Source of the DNA: CAZRAL01 sp964598005
GTDB lineage: Bacteria; Pseudomonadota; Gammaproteobacteria; Burkholderiales; Usitatibacteraceae
Reading direction: 5' to 3'
Assembly: GCA_964598005.1 (NCBI GenBank)
Contig: CAZRAL010000005.1
Location: forward strand, 18,516 to 82,515
DNA length: 64,000 nucleotides
Made by a program: the position numbers and the translations under genes. Below the pieces are notes generated by a model that saw only the letters and a list, made by a program, of their open reading frames with translations, ran no database searches and was not told where the DNA came from. Position 1 is the first letter of the stretch. The number at the start of each line of letters is the position of its first letter. Below are positions 17,222 to 26,764 of this stretch, piece by piece.

Positions 17222-17980
17222 CTAATTTGTCGTCGCTTTTTTAGCTTCTGTATTAGTTGAATTAGCCGATACAGCCGCCAACTTTGCTTCAAGCATTGCC
17301 TTTGGAAGTGCGCCGGGAACCCGTTCGCCATTTTCAAATACCGTGGCGGGCGTTGAGTTAATACGCAAGCGATTGCCTAGTTCCACGATCTTTTCGATTG
17401 GAGCATCGCACTTTCCATCGCTGCCGGGAAGCATTCCACGAATCATCAGATCTTGCCAGGCTTTTGTACGATCTTCTGAACACCAAACCTGACGTGATTT
17501 TGGCATCGAATCAGGCGCAAGAATCGGATAAAGAAACGTATAAATAGTGACGTCTTTCAATTCCAATAAATCGGTCTCAAAGCGTTTGCAATAACCGCAA
17601 TTGGGATCGGAAAAAACCGCCATGCGGCGTGATCCATTGCCGCGCACGGTCTTGAACGCCATATCCAATGGCAAATCATCAAAGCGAATGGCGGTCAGTT
17701 TTTGTAACCGTACTTCCGACACATTTTCACGCGTTTTGGTGTCTATCAGATTACCAAGCAGGAAGAAGCTGGCCTTTTTATCGGTATAAAGCAACTCATT
17801 ACCCGCAAATATTTCATAAAGCCCGTCATAGGCAGTCTTGGTTATTTTGTCGACCTTGATTTCGGGGAAATTTTTTTCGATTTCTTTTTTGATCAAGTCA
17901 GGATTGGCCAAAGCGGAAAAAGAAACAACGAGGCTGGTTAGGCTTGCCGCAATACGGATGGACATAAAAAATGATTTCAC
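17222..17980 (-). CDS. dsbC: Thiol:disulfide interchange protein DsbC, copy 2 (tandem paralogue)
   Basis: The 252-residue paralogue aligns with copy 1 without gaps through residue ~150 and has the same CGYC (Cys128-Cys131), structural cysteines (VWCSEDR, GKCDAPIEK) and cis-Pro (INSTPATVF). The signal peptide ends ALA before NPDLIKK. Divergence is concentrated in the signal, the first 60 residues and the C-terminal third, while the centre is almost identical. The 154-bp gap to copy 1 has no clear terminator, so co-transcription is possible. Whether the two differ in client range is unknown. Confidence 0.93.
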   Translation of the reverse strand: MKSFFMSIRIAASLTSLVVSFSALANPDLIKKEIEKNFPEIKVDKITKTAYDGLYEIFAGNELLYTDKKASFFLLGNLIDTKTRENVSEVRLQKLTAIRFDDLPLDMAFKTVRGNGSRRMAVFSDPNCGYCKRFETDLLELKDVTIYTFLYPILAPDSMPKSRQVWCSEDRTKAWQDLMIRGMLPGSDGKCDAPIEKIVELGNRLRINSTPATVFENGERVPGALPKAMLEAKLAAVSANSTNTEAKKATTN

Positions 17981-18067
17981 AAGAATATCCTTGAAAGAAA
18001 GATAAGGAATCGGACAAAAGGAATTGTAACGGGTTCAATACGTTTGGGGCGTTTTGGGCGCTTTTGC

Positions 18068-19225
18068 TCAAGCCCTGGCGTAGTCCATCATCATTTTTTT
18101 AACAACGGATTGGCGATTTAACAGTTTCAATCCCTGATTGCGCGCCCAGCCCGCCACTGCAGAGGGATGCTGAAACAGGCGACGCAATTCGTGGCCCATG
18201 GTTGCCATAGCCCATACCTGTTCCTGTCGGGATCGTTCATAACGCCGCAATACAGCATAATCTCCGGGCAATGAAAATCGGCTTCGTTCGCGTAACGTCT
18301 TGGCCAAGGCACATGCATCGGCGAAACCAAGATTGGCCCCTTGCCCAGCCAAAGGGTGAACCGAATGCGCCGCATCTCCAATCAAGGCTAACCCTGGCTG
18401 TATCCATGTTTCAGCCATTGCACGACGCAGTGGAAATTTGACTGCCGGTGAACTCGCGGAGAGTCGGCCCAGTACATGGCGCCCTGCTGCGGCTACCTGT
18501 AGCGATAGTTCCTCCGGCGTCAATTGGCAAAGCCGGTCACCTTCATGCTGTGTTACGGACCAGACCATCGAAATGCAACGTCCCGGCAAAGGCAGGTAAG
18601 CAAGAATGCTGTCGTCTTTAAACCACTGGTACGCCACACCGGCATGCGCCACCTCGCAATCGAAATTGGCTACTACGCCAAAACTTTCATAATCTTTTAC
18701 CCGGCTGGTAATCCCGGCCTGCTGGCGTATCCATGAGTGGGGCCCATCGGCGCCTACCAGCAAATCAGCGTTTAATTCGAGTCCGCTGCGGGTGACGAGC
18801 GTACGGCGCTGCCCGGATGCGCTGCATGAAACTGGCTCCTGCCCGATATGGGAAATCACGTTCTCGACCCCTTCCAGCGCATGCCAAATGGCGGCAATCA
18901 ATGCTTGATGCTCCACCACATAGGCTAGAGGTTGCCTCGCGTTAAAATCCAGCCGGCTATCGGCGCGATCGCCGAAGATTTGCATGGCGCGTATCGGCTC
19001 GATACGTGCAGCAGGCAGGTGTTGCCAAACACCAATGCGTGCCAGGAATTTTTGTGTCCCCAGCGATAGCGCAAATACCCGATGATCCAGCGGACCCATG
19101 AGTGGAGCACGACTAGGTACCGTTTTTTCGACCACGGCAATGGTCAGTCGCTTGTCGGTCGAAATGTCTTTGGCAAAAGCCAAACCAACTGGGCCACCGC
19201 CAGCAATAACCACGCGTTCGTTCAC
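18068..19225 (-). CDS. UbiH/UbiI (VisC)-family FAD monooxygenase
   Basis: The 385-residue flavoprotein has the FAD GxGxxG segment VVIAGGGPVGLAFAKDI, the middle motif LLVGADGPHSWIRQQAG (DG motif) and LIGDAAHSVHPLAGQGANLGFADA (GD motif), diagnostic of the UbiH/COQ6 hydroxylase family. It is the last gene of pepP-ubiH-this, the same order as E. coli pepP-ubiH-ubiI, so C5 hydroxylation of the ubiquinone ring is the likely role. Subfamily (UbiI, UbiF, UbiM) cannot be settled by eye. It overlaps ubiH by 4 bp. Confidence 0.88.
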   Translation of the reverse strand: MNERVVIAGGGPVGLAFAKDISTDKRLTIAVVEKTVPSRAPLMGPLDHRVFALSLGTQKFLARIGVWQHLPAARIEPIRAMQIFGDRADSRLDFNARQPLAYVVEHQALIAAIWHALEGVENVISHIGQEPVSCSASGQRRTLVTRSGLELNADLLVGADGPHSWIRQQAGITSRVKDYESFGVVANFDCEVAHAGVAYQWFKDDSILAYLPLPGRCISMVWSVTQHEGDRLCQLTPEELSLQVAAAGRHVLGRLSASSPAVKFPLRRAMAETWIQPGLALIGDAAHSVHPLAGQGANLGFADACALAKTLRERSRFSLPGDYAVLRRYERSRQEQVWAMATMGHELRRLFQHPSAVAGWARNQGLKLLNRQSVVKKMMMDYARA

Positions 19226-20406
19226 GATGACGCGCCAAACACCATACGTTCAGCCAAACGGCGGCGCGCGAATGGCAGCAAATCCAGCGCAGCCAGTCCC
19301 AAACCGCGCGGGATACGCCAATGCGGCGCATCATTGGAAAATAATTCCACCAACATATCGGTAAATCGCACGCCAGCTTGCGTATCCGGCTGGCGCTGGG
19401 ATGCGAAGCGTTGCAACAGGCTGGCGGCTTCCTGCTTAACGCCGTGATTCAGCAAAGCAGCAAGATCATAGGCATCGCGCAAGCCCAGATTAAAGCCTTG
19501 CCCTGCCACAGGGTGCAAAGCCTGGGCTGCATTCCCCACTACGACTACGCGACCCGCCACACGCGGATGGGCAAGCCGCAATTTCAATGGGTAACTGCGC
19601 CGCCCGGAAATGCTCAAAAATTTTCCTGCCCGGTCACCAAACCAGTGCTGAAGTTCGGCGAGAAAAGCCGGCTCATCCAGATCAACAAGGCGCTGAATGC
19701 AGGCAGGATCATCGATCCACACCAGCGAATAATGATCGTCAAAAGGCAACAACGCCAATGGCCCGCGCCCGGTAAAACGCTCATAGGCCATTTGTGCAGA
19801 CCCCCGGTCACAAACCACATGGCCAAGCAAGGCGCTTTGCCGATAATCCTTTTCAGTGACGCGGATGGCAGGAACTTTGCCGAGGTTTGCGCCGCCATCG
19901 GCCAGCACCAGTATTTTGGCGGCAATACGTCGTGCTTCGCCAAGATGCGTGTAATGGACGATCACTTCCTCATCCACCTGCTCTATACGCTCCACGCCAG
20001 CGCCACGCCGCACATCGATATTTTGTTCAGTGAGCCGTGCATCAAACTCATTTTGCAGCAGCGCATAAGGGACTACATAGCCCAGAGCGGGCAAATGAAC
20101 ATCATGGGCTGAAATGCAAGTGCAGCCAAAACCGCCGCGATGCGAGACATGGATAGTTTGAATCGCATTTCGCGTAAAAACAGGTACCCATGCTCCCGCT
20201 TCTTCAAGCAGCAGGCGGCTGCCGTAGGAAAGCGCCAGCGACCGTTGCTCGGTAACGGGGCGATCACGCGCTTCGAGTAGTGCAAAACGATTATTGCCAT
20301 GCTTCAGCAACAGCCCCAATGCGGCGCCAACTGGGCCAGCACCAATGATTAATACATCGAGCGCATCAGGAGAAGGCTTCACTATCGCCCCATCAGTTTG
20401 CGGCAT
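19222..20406 (-). CDS. ubiH: 2-octaprenyl-6-methoxyphenol hydroxylase-like UbiH
   Basis: The 394-residue FAD monooxygenase has VLIIGAGPVGAALGLLLKHG, the DG motif ILVLADGGANLGKV and GNAAQALHPVAGQGFNLGLRDA. The GD motif reads VVVGNAAQALHP instead of GDAAH, as is common in UbiH. It should hydroxylate C1 of the ubiquinone precursor ring. It starts 14 bp inside the end of pepP and overlaps the downstream paralogue, so the three genes are tightly coupled. With coq7 at 6 kb, three ring hydroxylases are accounted for in this window. Confidence 0.9.
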   Translation of the reverse strand: MPQTDGAIVKPSPDALDVLIIGAGPVGAALGLLLKHGNNRFALLEARDRPVTEQRSLALSYGSRLLLEEAGAWVPVFTRNAIQTIHVSHRGGFGCTCISAHDVHLPALGYVVPYALLQNEFDARLTEQNIDVRRGAGVERIEQVDEEVIVHYTHLGEARRIAAKILVLADGGANLGKVPAIRVTEKDYRQSALLGHVVCDRGSAQMAYERFTGRGPLALLPFDDHYSLVWIDDPACIQRLVDLDEPAFLAELQHWFGDRAGKFLSISGRRSYPLKLRLAHPRVAGRVVVVGNAAQALHPVAGQGFNLGLRDAYDLAALLNHGVKQEAASLLQRFASQRQPDTQAGVRFTDMLVELFSNDAPHWRIPRGLGLAALDLLPFARRRLAERMVFGASS

Positions 20407-21724
20407 TCACGGCTGCTTCTACATCCTTGACCGTCTTTGGACAACTTGCCGTCAACACCTCATTGCCTTTTTTGGTTACCAGCACATCATCCTCGATGCG
20501 CACGCCGATATTCCAAAAGGCTTTGGGTACGTTTTTTGCCGGCCGGATATACAAACCAGGTTCTACAGTGACCACCATGCCGGGCTGCAATTTGACCCAC
20601 TTGCCGCCCTGTTTATAATCGCCAGCGTCATGCACATCCAGACCGAGCCAATGCCCGGCGCGATGCATATAGAACTGGCGGAAAGCGCCCGACTCAATCA
20701 CGCCATCAACACTTCCCTTGCATAACTTCAAATCGATCAGGCCGCGGACCAGCACGCGGGTTGCCACATCGTGATAATCGGCAAATGCGGCCCCCGGTTT
20801 TACCGCTTTGGTCGAAGCCAGTTGCGAAGCCAGCACCAATTCATAAACATCTTTTTGCGGGCCGCTGAATTTGCCGCCTACCGGAAAAGTGCGGGTAATG
20901 TCAGCTGCGTAACTCTCCAACTCGCACCCCGCATCGATCAGCATCAAATCGCCCTTTTTGATTTGGGCGTTATTTTCGCGATAGTGCAAAATGCAGGCAT
21001 TGGCTCCCGTCCCGACAATCGAACCATAAGCGGGCTGCCGTGCACCGTTCTTCACGAATTCGTGCAAAAGTTCAGCCTCCACTTCAAATTCATACATGCC
21101 CGGCCGGGCGACCCGCATGGCGCGCCGGTGTGCATCGGATGAAATTTTTGCGGCGCGGCGCATGATGTCGATCTCGCGCTCATCCTTGATCAACCGCATA
21201 TTGGCAATGATGGCGCGCACATCGCGAATTTCCGTCGGTGCAGAAACGCCAGTACGCACCTTGGCGCGTACCGCGTTCAGCCATGAGGACACCCGGCGAT
21301 CCCAGCTGCTATCGGTACCCATCGGGGTGTAGATGACGGGTTGATCCGCCATCAATTCGGGTAGGCATGCATCGAGTTCGGCATAGGTATGCGCTGCGTC
21401 AAAAGCAAAGGCTTCCCGAGCCAGTGCGGGGCCAAAACGGTAGCCATCCCAAATTTCCCGTTCCAGATTTTTTTCCCGGCAAAACAGAATCTGTTTGGGT
21501 TTCTTGCCCAGCGTCATCACCAGCACGGCTTCGGGTTCGCGAAAGCCCGTCAAATAATAAAAAAAACTGTCCCAACGGTACTCGTAATGGGAATCAGCAT
21601 TGCGAATGCACTCCGCTGCAGTAGGCAAAATAACGATACCTTCCTTCAGCGTTTTAACCAGCGCGGCGCGGCGTTTACTGTGAACCTTGATATTGGGTGT
21701 GGAAAAGGGGGTTTCGAGTTTCAT
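20393..21724 (-). CDS. pepP: Xaa-Pro aminopeptidase (aminopeptidase P)
   Basis: The 443-residue M24 peptidase has an N-terminal creatinase-like domain (residues 1-~170) and a pita-bread domain. The metal ligands are visible in LMLIDAGCELESYAADITRTFPVGG (two Asp), YMHRAGHWLGLDVHDAG (His), VVTVEPGLYI (Glu) and IGVRIEDDVLV (Glu). It removes N-terminal residues before proline. Its linkage with ubiH is widely conserved without a known functional reason. Confidence 0.95.
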   Translation of the reverse strand: MKLETPFSTPNIKVHSKRRAALVKTLKEGIVILPTAAECIRNADSHYEYRWDSFFYYLTGFREPEAVLVMTLGKKPKQILFCREKNLEREIWDGYRFGPALAREAFAFDAAHTYAELDACLPELMADQPVIYTPMGTDSSWDRRVSSWLNAVRAKVRTGVSAPTEIRDVRAIIANMRLIKDEREIDIMRRAAKISSDAHRRAMRVARPGMYEFEVEAELLHEFVKNGARQPAYGSIVGTGANACILHYRENNAQIKKGDLMLIDAGCELESYAADITRTFPVGGKFSGPQKDVYELVLASQLASTKAVKPGAAFADYHDVATRVLVRGLIDLKLCKGSVDGVIESGAFRQFYMHRAGHWLGLDVHDAGDYKQGGKWVKLQPGMVVTVEPGLYIRPAKNVPKAFWNIGVRIEDDVLVTKKGNEVLTASCPKTVKDVEAAVNAAN

Positions 21725-22045
21725 GGCAGATAGGGAAGAGTGGGCCGAACAGGCATTTTACGCTTTAGATGCTGTTTGGAAAAATGTGGCACCTATGTAA
21801 GCAGTGTTGTAGCGAGTCTTGTTCAAGCAAAGATATATTGCAATTACTGCCTCGCCCCCAGGGGTTGTGCGAAAATAGCGCAAACTGTTTTTAATCATCC
21901 CGTTTCAAGCAGGTCCGGCTGGCTATGCTGTGGTTTGAAGTGTTATTCCTTTCGTTTGGCCGCGATGTATTCTCCAGTGAAACGATTAATTCACTTTACC
22001 TGCATTTATAACTCTTAAAATCTCACCGCGATCCATTTTTCATAC
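21725..22045. other. Divergent intergenic region between pepP and lptD
   Basis: This 321-bp gap must hold the promoters of the leftward pepP-ubi operon and the rightward lptD operon. I see an imperfect palindrome TTGTGCGAAAATAGCGCAA near 21876 but no convincing -35/-10 pair. An open frame at 21740-22018 has no ribosome site and an atypical composition, so I do not call it a gene. Confidence 0.6.
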
Positions 22046-24319
22046 GTGCACGCTGTCCGTTTTTTTTATGTTGCTTCTTTCCTGCTCTGGCTGTCCGCGG
22101 CTGGTGTCTATGGGCAGTCAGGTACGCCGGAAATCGTACCGCCAAAATCGGGGCAATCCTCGCCATCAGGGAAATCCGGCAAAAAAGACAAAACGAGTCC
22201 GCGTTTCATTGAAGCCGATCGCGTTGAAGGCATTGTAGAAAAACGGATTACTGCAGAGGGCAATGTGGTTATTCATCAATCCGATATGAAGCTGACTGCT
22301 GATCAGATTGATTATGAGGTTTCCACCGACACGGCACGCGCAACCGGCGATGTCCAGCTGGAAAGTGGCAGCGATGTGGCCAGTGGCACCGAGCTTCAAT
22401 TAAAGCTCGACAGCGAAGTTGGTTTTCTGGATCAGCCGCAATTTCTTTTTTCCAAACAGGCTGGGCGACGCCATGAAGCGCATGGATCGGCGCGACGCAT
22501 GGAGTTCGAAGGCGCGCAAAAAAAGCGTTTGTTTAACGCGGAATACACCACCTGCAAGCCCGGCGAAAATGAATGGTTTTTGCGTATGGGTGAATTGGCG
22601 CTGGATCACGAACGTTCGGTCGGCACAGGTTATAACGGTGTAGTCGAATTCAAGGGCGTGCCCATCATTTATGTTCCCTACATGACTTTTCCGCTTGACA
22701 ATAATCGCAAGTCAGGTTTCCTTCCGCCTTTGTTCGGTTCGTCCTCGCAAAGCGGGCTTGATCTGGCGCTGCCTTATTATTTCAATCTGGCGCCGAACCG
22801 CGATTGGACGTTGACTCCAAAAATCTTTACGCGTCGCGGCCTGCAACTGGGCAGCGAATTTCGCTATCTGGAACCGCACTATCTGGGACAGTGGGACGCA
22901 GAATATCTGCCGAGTGATCGCATCGCCAGTCGCGACCGCCATTTTGTCCGCGTGGTTCATGCGCATAACCTCGATAGCCTGATCGCGCCGGGCTGGACGG
23001 CATCGATTAATGCCCAGCGGGTTTCTGATGATGCCTATTTCCGAGAACTATCAACCCGCATCACCAATACGGCGCAAATTAATCTGCCGCGTGACGTGGC
23101 ATTGAATTATTCCAGCGAATGGGGTGGATTGAATCTGCGCCATCTGAGCTACCAGACTTTGCAGGATCCATTGGCGCCGGTCATTACCCCTTACCGGCTG
23201 GCTCCGCAAATTTCCTTTATCGTCACGCCGCAACACTGGCAGGGTTTTGAATTCAGTGGCGTGGGTGAATTTACCGATTTTCGCCATCCCGCGCTGGTCA
23301 ATGGACAAAGATTATTGATTTATCCCTCTGCGGCGTATAAATTCAATCGTCCCTATGGTTACTTGTTGCCCAAACTGGGCTACCACATCACGCACTACAA
23401 GCTGGGCGAAAACAGTGTGGGATATGAAAACAAAACACGTACCCTGCCGATTGCCAGCCTGGATAGCGGCGTGGCATTTGAAAAACCATTAACGTTCAAT
23501 AGGCAAAGTTATACGCAAACCCTGGAGCCGCGACTGTTTTATTTGTATGTGCCTTACCGTGACCAAAGTAAATTACCGGTTTTTTCCACCGCACAAACTG
23601 ATTTCAATTTCTCGCAAATTTTTAATGAGAACCTGTTTATCGGCGGCGACCGCATCTCCGATGCTAAGCAGGTTACTGCAGCGCTAACCACCCGCTTTAT
23701 CGAGAACGCAACCGGCATCGAACGCCTGCGTGGCGCCATTGCCCAGCGTTATTACTACAGTGCGCCGCGGGTTGCGTTGGCCGAGGGGCTACCGAGCAAT
23801 AACGATGGCGCCAGCGGCAAAGAGGGCAGCCGCTCCGACTTGCTAGCTGGGCTATCGGGGCAGATATCAGACGCATGGAATCTCGATTCGCTGTTTCAGT
23901 ATTCCACGTCGCACAGGCAATTCGAAAAATCGAACCTTGCCTTGCGCTATAACCCGCAAGGCGGAAAAATCGTCAATTTCAGCTATCGCTTTACCCGGGA
24001 TACGCTGAAGCAAGTTGACGTTTCCACACAGTGGCCATTCGGTCGTATCGCCCCGGGCTGGACATTGCTGGCGCGCGCCAATCACTCGTTGCGCCACGGC
24101 CGCCTTCTCGAGGGGCTGCTAGGGGTGGAGTATAATCAAGGCTGCTGGGAATTGCGTATGGTTGCCCATCGCTTCACGACATCCACCAACGTTTATTCCA
24201 ATTCCATCCAGATTCAATTGGAGCTTAAAGGCCTCTCCAAAATTGGCATCAATCCGCTGGAAACCTTGCGGCAGAATATTTCAGGATATCGCCAATCCGA
24301 TGAACTTCTCTCACGGTAA
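22046..24319 (+). CDS. lptD: LPS-assembly protein LptD
   Basis: The 757-residue outer-membrane protein starts at GTG with a signal peptide (MHAVRFFYVASFLLWLSAAG). The LptA/OstA-like domain follows (RFIEADRVEGIVEKRITAEGNVVIHQSDMKL), and a long C-terminal beta-barrel shows LptD landmarks such as GVVEFKGVPIIYVPYMTFPLD and RKSGFLPPLFG. It inserts LPS into the outer leaflet with LptE. Cysteines at TTCKPGENEWF and NQGCWELRM are candidates for the interdomain disulfide, a DsbA/DsbC client; all three Dsb genes are nearby. It is the head of lptD-surA-pdxA-rsmA. Confidence 0.95.
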   Translation: MHAVRFFYVASFLLWLSAAGVYGQSGTPEIVPPKSGQSSPSGKSGKKDKTSPRFIEADRVEGIVEKRITAEGNVVIHQSDMKLTADQIDYEVSTDTARATGDVQLESGSDVASGTELQLKLDSEVGFLDQPQFLFSKQAGRRHEAHGSARRMEFEGAQKKRLFNAEYTTCKPGENEWFLRMGELALDHERSVGTGYNGVVEFKGVPIIYVPYMTFPLDNNRKSGFLPPLFGSSSQSGLDLALPYYFNLAPNRDWTLTPKIFTRRGLQLGSEFRYLEPHYLGQWDAEYLPSDRIASRDRHFVRVVHAHNLDSLIAPGWTASINAQRVSDDAYFRELSTRITNTAQINLPRDVALNYSSEWGGLNLRHLSYQTLQDPLAPVITPYRLAPQISFIVTPQHWQGFEFSGVGEFTDFRHPALVNGQRLLIYPSAAYKFNRPYGYLLPKLGYHITHYKLGENSVGYENKTRTLPIASLDSGVAFEKPLTFNRQSYTQTLEPRLFYLYVPYRDQSKLPVFSTAQTDFNFSQIFNENLFIGGDRISDAKQVTAALTTRFIENATGIERLRGAIAQRYYYSAPRVALAEGLPSNNDGASGKEGSRSDLLAGLSGQISDAWNLDSLFQYSTSHRQFEKSNLALRYNPQGGKIVNFSYRFTRDTLKQVDVSTQWPFGRIAPGWTLLARANHSLRHGRLLEGLLGVEYNQGCWELRMVAHRFTTSTNVYSNSIQIQLELKGLSKIGINPLETLRQNISGYRQSDELLSR

Positions 24320-24362
24320 GATATTGTTTTTCCGTTACACCTGTCGATCTGGAAACCTACTG

Positions 24363-25712
24363 ATGAATGTATTCAAATCCTTCGTTTTAGCTGCAACCAT
24401 TTTGAGTAGTGCGGTGTGGGCTCAAAGCAACCCGCAAGCCTCGCCCAAACTGGATACTCGCTTGACTGCACCGGTCAAGCCTTCGGGCATTATTGTGGTG
24501 GACCGCATTGTTGCCGTGGTAAATAACGAGGTCATTACCCAGAATGATCTCAACGAACGACTGGGCACCGTAGTCAAACAACTGCAAAAACAGGGAACGC
24601 CACTCCCTCCCCAGGATGCGCTCGGCAAACAATTGCTCGAACGCATGATTAACGACCTGATCCAGGTACAGGAGGCCAGGGAAAGCGGAATCCGCATCGA
24701 TGACCTCACGCTCGATAAAACGCTGCAACGCATCGCTGAAGAAAACAATCTTTCCACGACAGATTTTCGGGCTTTGCTCGAACGCGACGGACTGAGCTGG
24801 AACAAATTCCGCGAGGAAATCCGCAGCGAAATAATCGTTTCACGTTTGCGTGAGCGCGAGGTGGAAAGCGGTATCAACGTCACCGATGCAGAAGTCGAAA
24901 CCGAGCTTGCACTGGAATCGCGCGAAGCCACCACCGATGGCGAATACCGGCTAGCCCATATCCTCGTACTGGTGCCGGAGCAAGCCACCAGCCAGCAGAT
25001 TGAAGCCCGGCGTAAACGTGCATTGCTGGCACTTTCCGAGTTGCGTCGAGGTGTTGAATTCGCGCAGATTTCAGCACAGTTTTCCGATGCGCCTGATGCT
25101 CTTCAGGGCGGCAATCTGGGCTGGCGCCCGATTGGCAGACTACCCACCATCTTTTTGGATGCGCTAAGCAAACTAAAACCGGGGGAAATCACCGATATTT
25201 TGCGCAGCGCAAATGGGTTTCACATCGTCAAGCTGCTCGACAAGCGCGGGCGCAGCGCAACCCCAACCGTGACACAAACGCGCGCCCGGCACATCCTGAT
25301 CCGCGCCAAGGAATCGTTGACCGACGACGAAGCCCGCGAGCGCCTGTCGCGTTTGCGTGAACGCATTACGGCAGGCGCCGATTTCGCCGAATTGGCGAAA
25401 GTCCATTCCGACGATCCCACTGCCACTAAAGGCGGTGATTTGGGTTGGATCAATCCCGGTGATACGGTGCCTGAATTTGAGCGGGTACTGAATCAGTTAC
25501 GTGATAATGAAGTCAGCCAACCGGTGCAATCTCCTTTCGGCTGGCACCTGGTGCAGGTGCTTGAACGTAGAAGCGAAGGCCTTACTGACGACCGCCGCCG
25601 TCAAATGGCGCGCAATGTCGTTCGCCAGCGTAAGGCCGACGAAGCCTATCAGGACTGGTTGCGACAAATACGCGACCGGGCCTTTGTCGAATACCGGCTC
25701 GACGAAAAATAA
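24363..25712 (+). CDS. surA: Periplasmic chaperone / peptidyl-prolyl isomerase SurA
   Basis: The 449-residue protein starts MNVFKSFVLAATILSSAVWA with a signal peptide, then a SurA N-domain (VDRIVAVVNNEVITQNDLNERL). Two parvulin domains follow, with starts near AHILVLVPE and ARHILIRAKE and each containing a D-x-x-x-GG-x-LGW segment (DALQGGNLGWRP; TATKGGDLGWIN). It escorts unfolded outer-membrane proteins to BAM, and LptD is a classic client. The frame is open further upstream inside lptD, but the ATG at 24363 is the one that yields the signal peptide. Confidence 0.95.
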   Translation: MNVFKSFVLAATILSSAVWAQSNPQASPKLDTRLTAPVKPSGIIVVDRIVAVVNNEVITQNDLNERLGTVVKQLQKQGTPLPPQDALGKQLLERMINDLIQVQEARESGIRIDDLTLDKTLQRIAEENNLSTTDFRALLERDGLSWNKFREEIRSEIIVSRLREREVESGINVTDAEVETELALESREATTDGEYRLAHILVLVPEQATSQQIEARRKRALLALSELRRGVEFAQISAQFSDAPDALQGGNLGWRPIGRLPTIFLDALSKLKPGEITDILRSANGFHIVKLLDKRGRSATPTVTQTRARHILIRAKESLTDDEARERLSRLRERITAGADFAELAKVHSDDPTATKGGDLGWINPGDTVPEFERVLNQLRDNEVSQPVQSPFGWHLVQVLERRSEGLTDDRRRQMARNVVRQRKADEAYQDWLRQIRDRAFVEYRLDEK

Positions 25713-25727
25713 TGCCTTGATCCACGC

Positions 25728-26732
25728 GTGAATCTTTCCGCAACAGTTCGCGCCACACCGCCTGTCATAGCCATTACTTCCGGCGAACCTGCCGGCATCG
25801 GGCCCGATCTATGCGTGCTGATGGCAGACCAGCTGACCCGCGAGACGCGCTGTCGCTTCGTTTTGTTCGGCGATGCCCTCCTGCTTGCTGTGCGTGCCCG
25901 ACTACGCAATTTGAAATGGCCACCCGAATCGACGCAGATGCGTATCGAACATATTCCATTGACTACACAAGCCCGCCCTGGTTATCTTGATCCGACAAAT
26001 AGCTCCTATGTATTGACCCTGCTCGATCATGCCTTGCAAGCCTGTATGTCAGGTCGCTGTTGTGCGATGGTCACCGCCCCGGTACACAAGGGAGTAATCA
26101 ACGATGCCGGAATCGCCTTTACCGGTCACACGGAATATCTGGCCGTGCATACCCAGACCCCGCATGTCGTCATGATGCTGGTAGGCGGCACGCCGCCATT
26201 GCGGGTGGCCTTGGCGACGACGCACCTTGCACTCAGCGCCGTGCCCGCCGCCATTTCCTGGGAAAACCTTGAGGCGACATTGCGCATTCTCCATCACGAT
26301 TTGCGTACGAAATTTGGTTTTGCCGCGCCGCGCATACTCGTTGCCGGACTCAACCCGCATGCTGGAGAATCCGGCCATCTTGGTCATGAAGAAATTGAAA
26401 TCATCGCGCCCGTTATCGAAAAACTGAAAAACGAAGGCATGCAACTTACCGGCCCTTTACCCGCCGATACCTTATTCACCCCACGTCACCTTGCCAACGC
26501 CGATGCGGTATTGGCGATGTATCACGATCAGGGCCTGACCGTGCTCAAATACGCCAGCTTTGGCACGGGGGTAAATGTAACCTTGGGCCTGCCCATCGTT
26601 CGCACCTCGGTCGATCATGGCACGGCGCTGGATCTCGCCGGCACGGGAACTATCGATAGCGGCAGCATGCAAGCCGCCATTGACCTCGCTATCGACCTCG
26701 CCCTCTCTAACCCTAACCGACTGCCACACTGA
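25728..26732 (+). CDS. pdxA: 4-hydroxythreonine-4-phosphate dehydrogenase
   Basis: The 334-residue enzyme of pyridoxal-5-phosphate synthesis uses NAD and a divalent metal. It begins with a GTG codon (25728). The family signatures are ITSGEPAGIGPDL, FTGHTEYLAVHTQTP, HDQGLTVLKY and VRTSVDHGTALDLAG, containing the metal-binding histidines. It lies 15 bp after surA and 32 bp before rsmA in a conserved cluster. Confidence 0.95.
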   Translation: MNLSATVRATPPVIAITSGEPAGIGPDLCVLMADQLTRETRCRFVLFGDALLLAVRARLRNLKWPPESTQMRIEHIPLTTQARPGYLDPTNSSYVLTLLDHALQACMSGRCCAMVTAPVHKGVINDAGIAFTGHTEYLAVHTQTPHVVMMLVGGTPPLRVALATTHLALSAVPAAISWENLEATLRILHHDLRTKFGFAAPRILVAGLNPHAGESGHLGHEEIEIIAPVIEKLKNEGMQLTGPLPADTLFTPRHLANADAVLAMYHDQGLTVLKYASFGTGVNVTLGLPIVRTSVDHGTALDLAGTGTIDSGSMQAAIDLAIDLALSNPNRLPH

Positions 26733-26764
26733 ACACTGAGCCCCGCTCTTGTTGCCTTGCCAAC

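Noticed and set aside
21740..22018. 92-codon open frame between pepP and lptD
   Set aside because: No ribosome site, Cys/aromatic-rich random-looking composition, and it covers the region needed for two divergent promoters.
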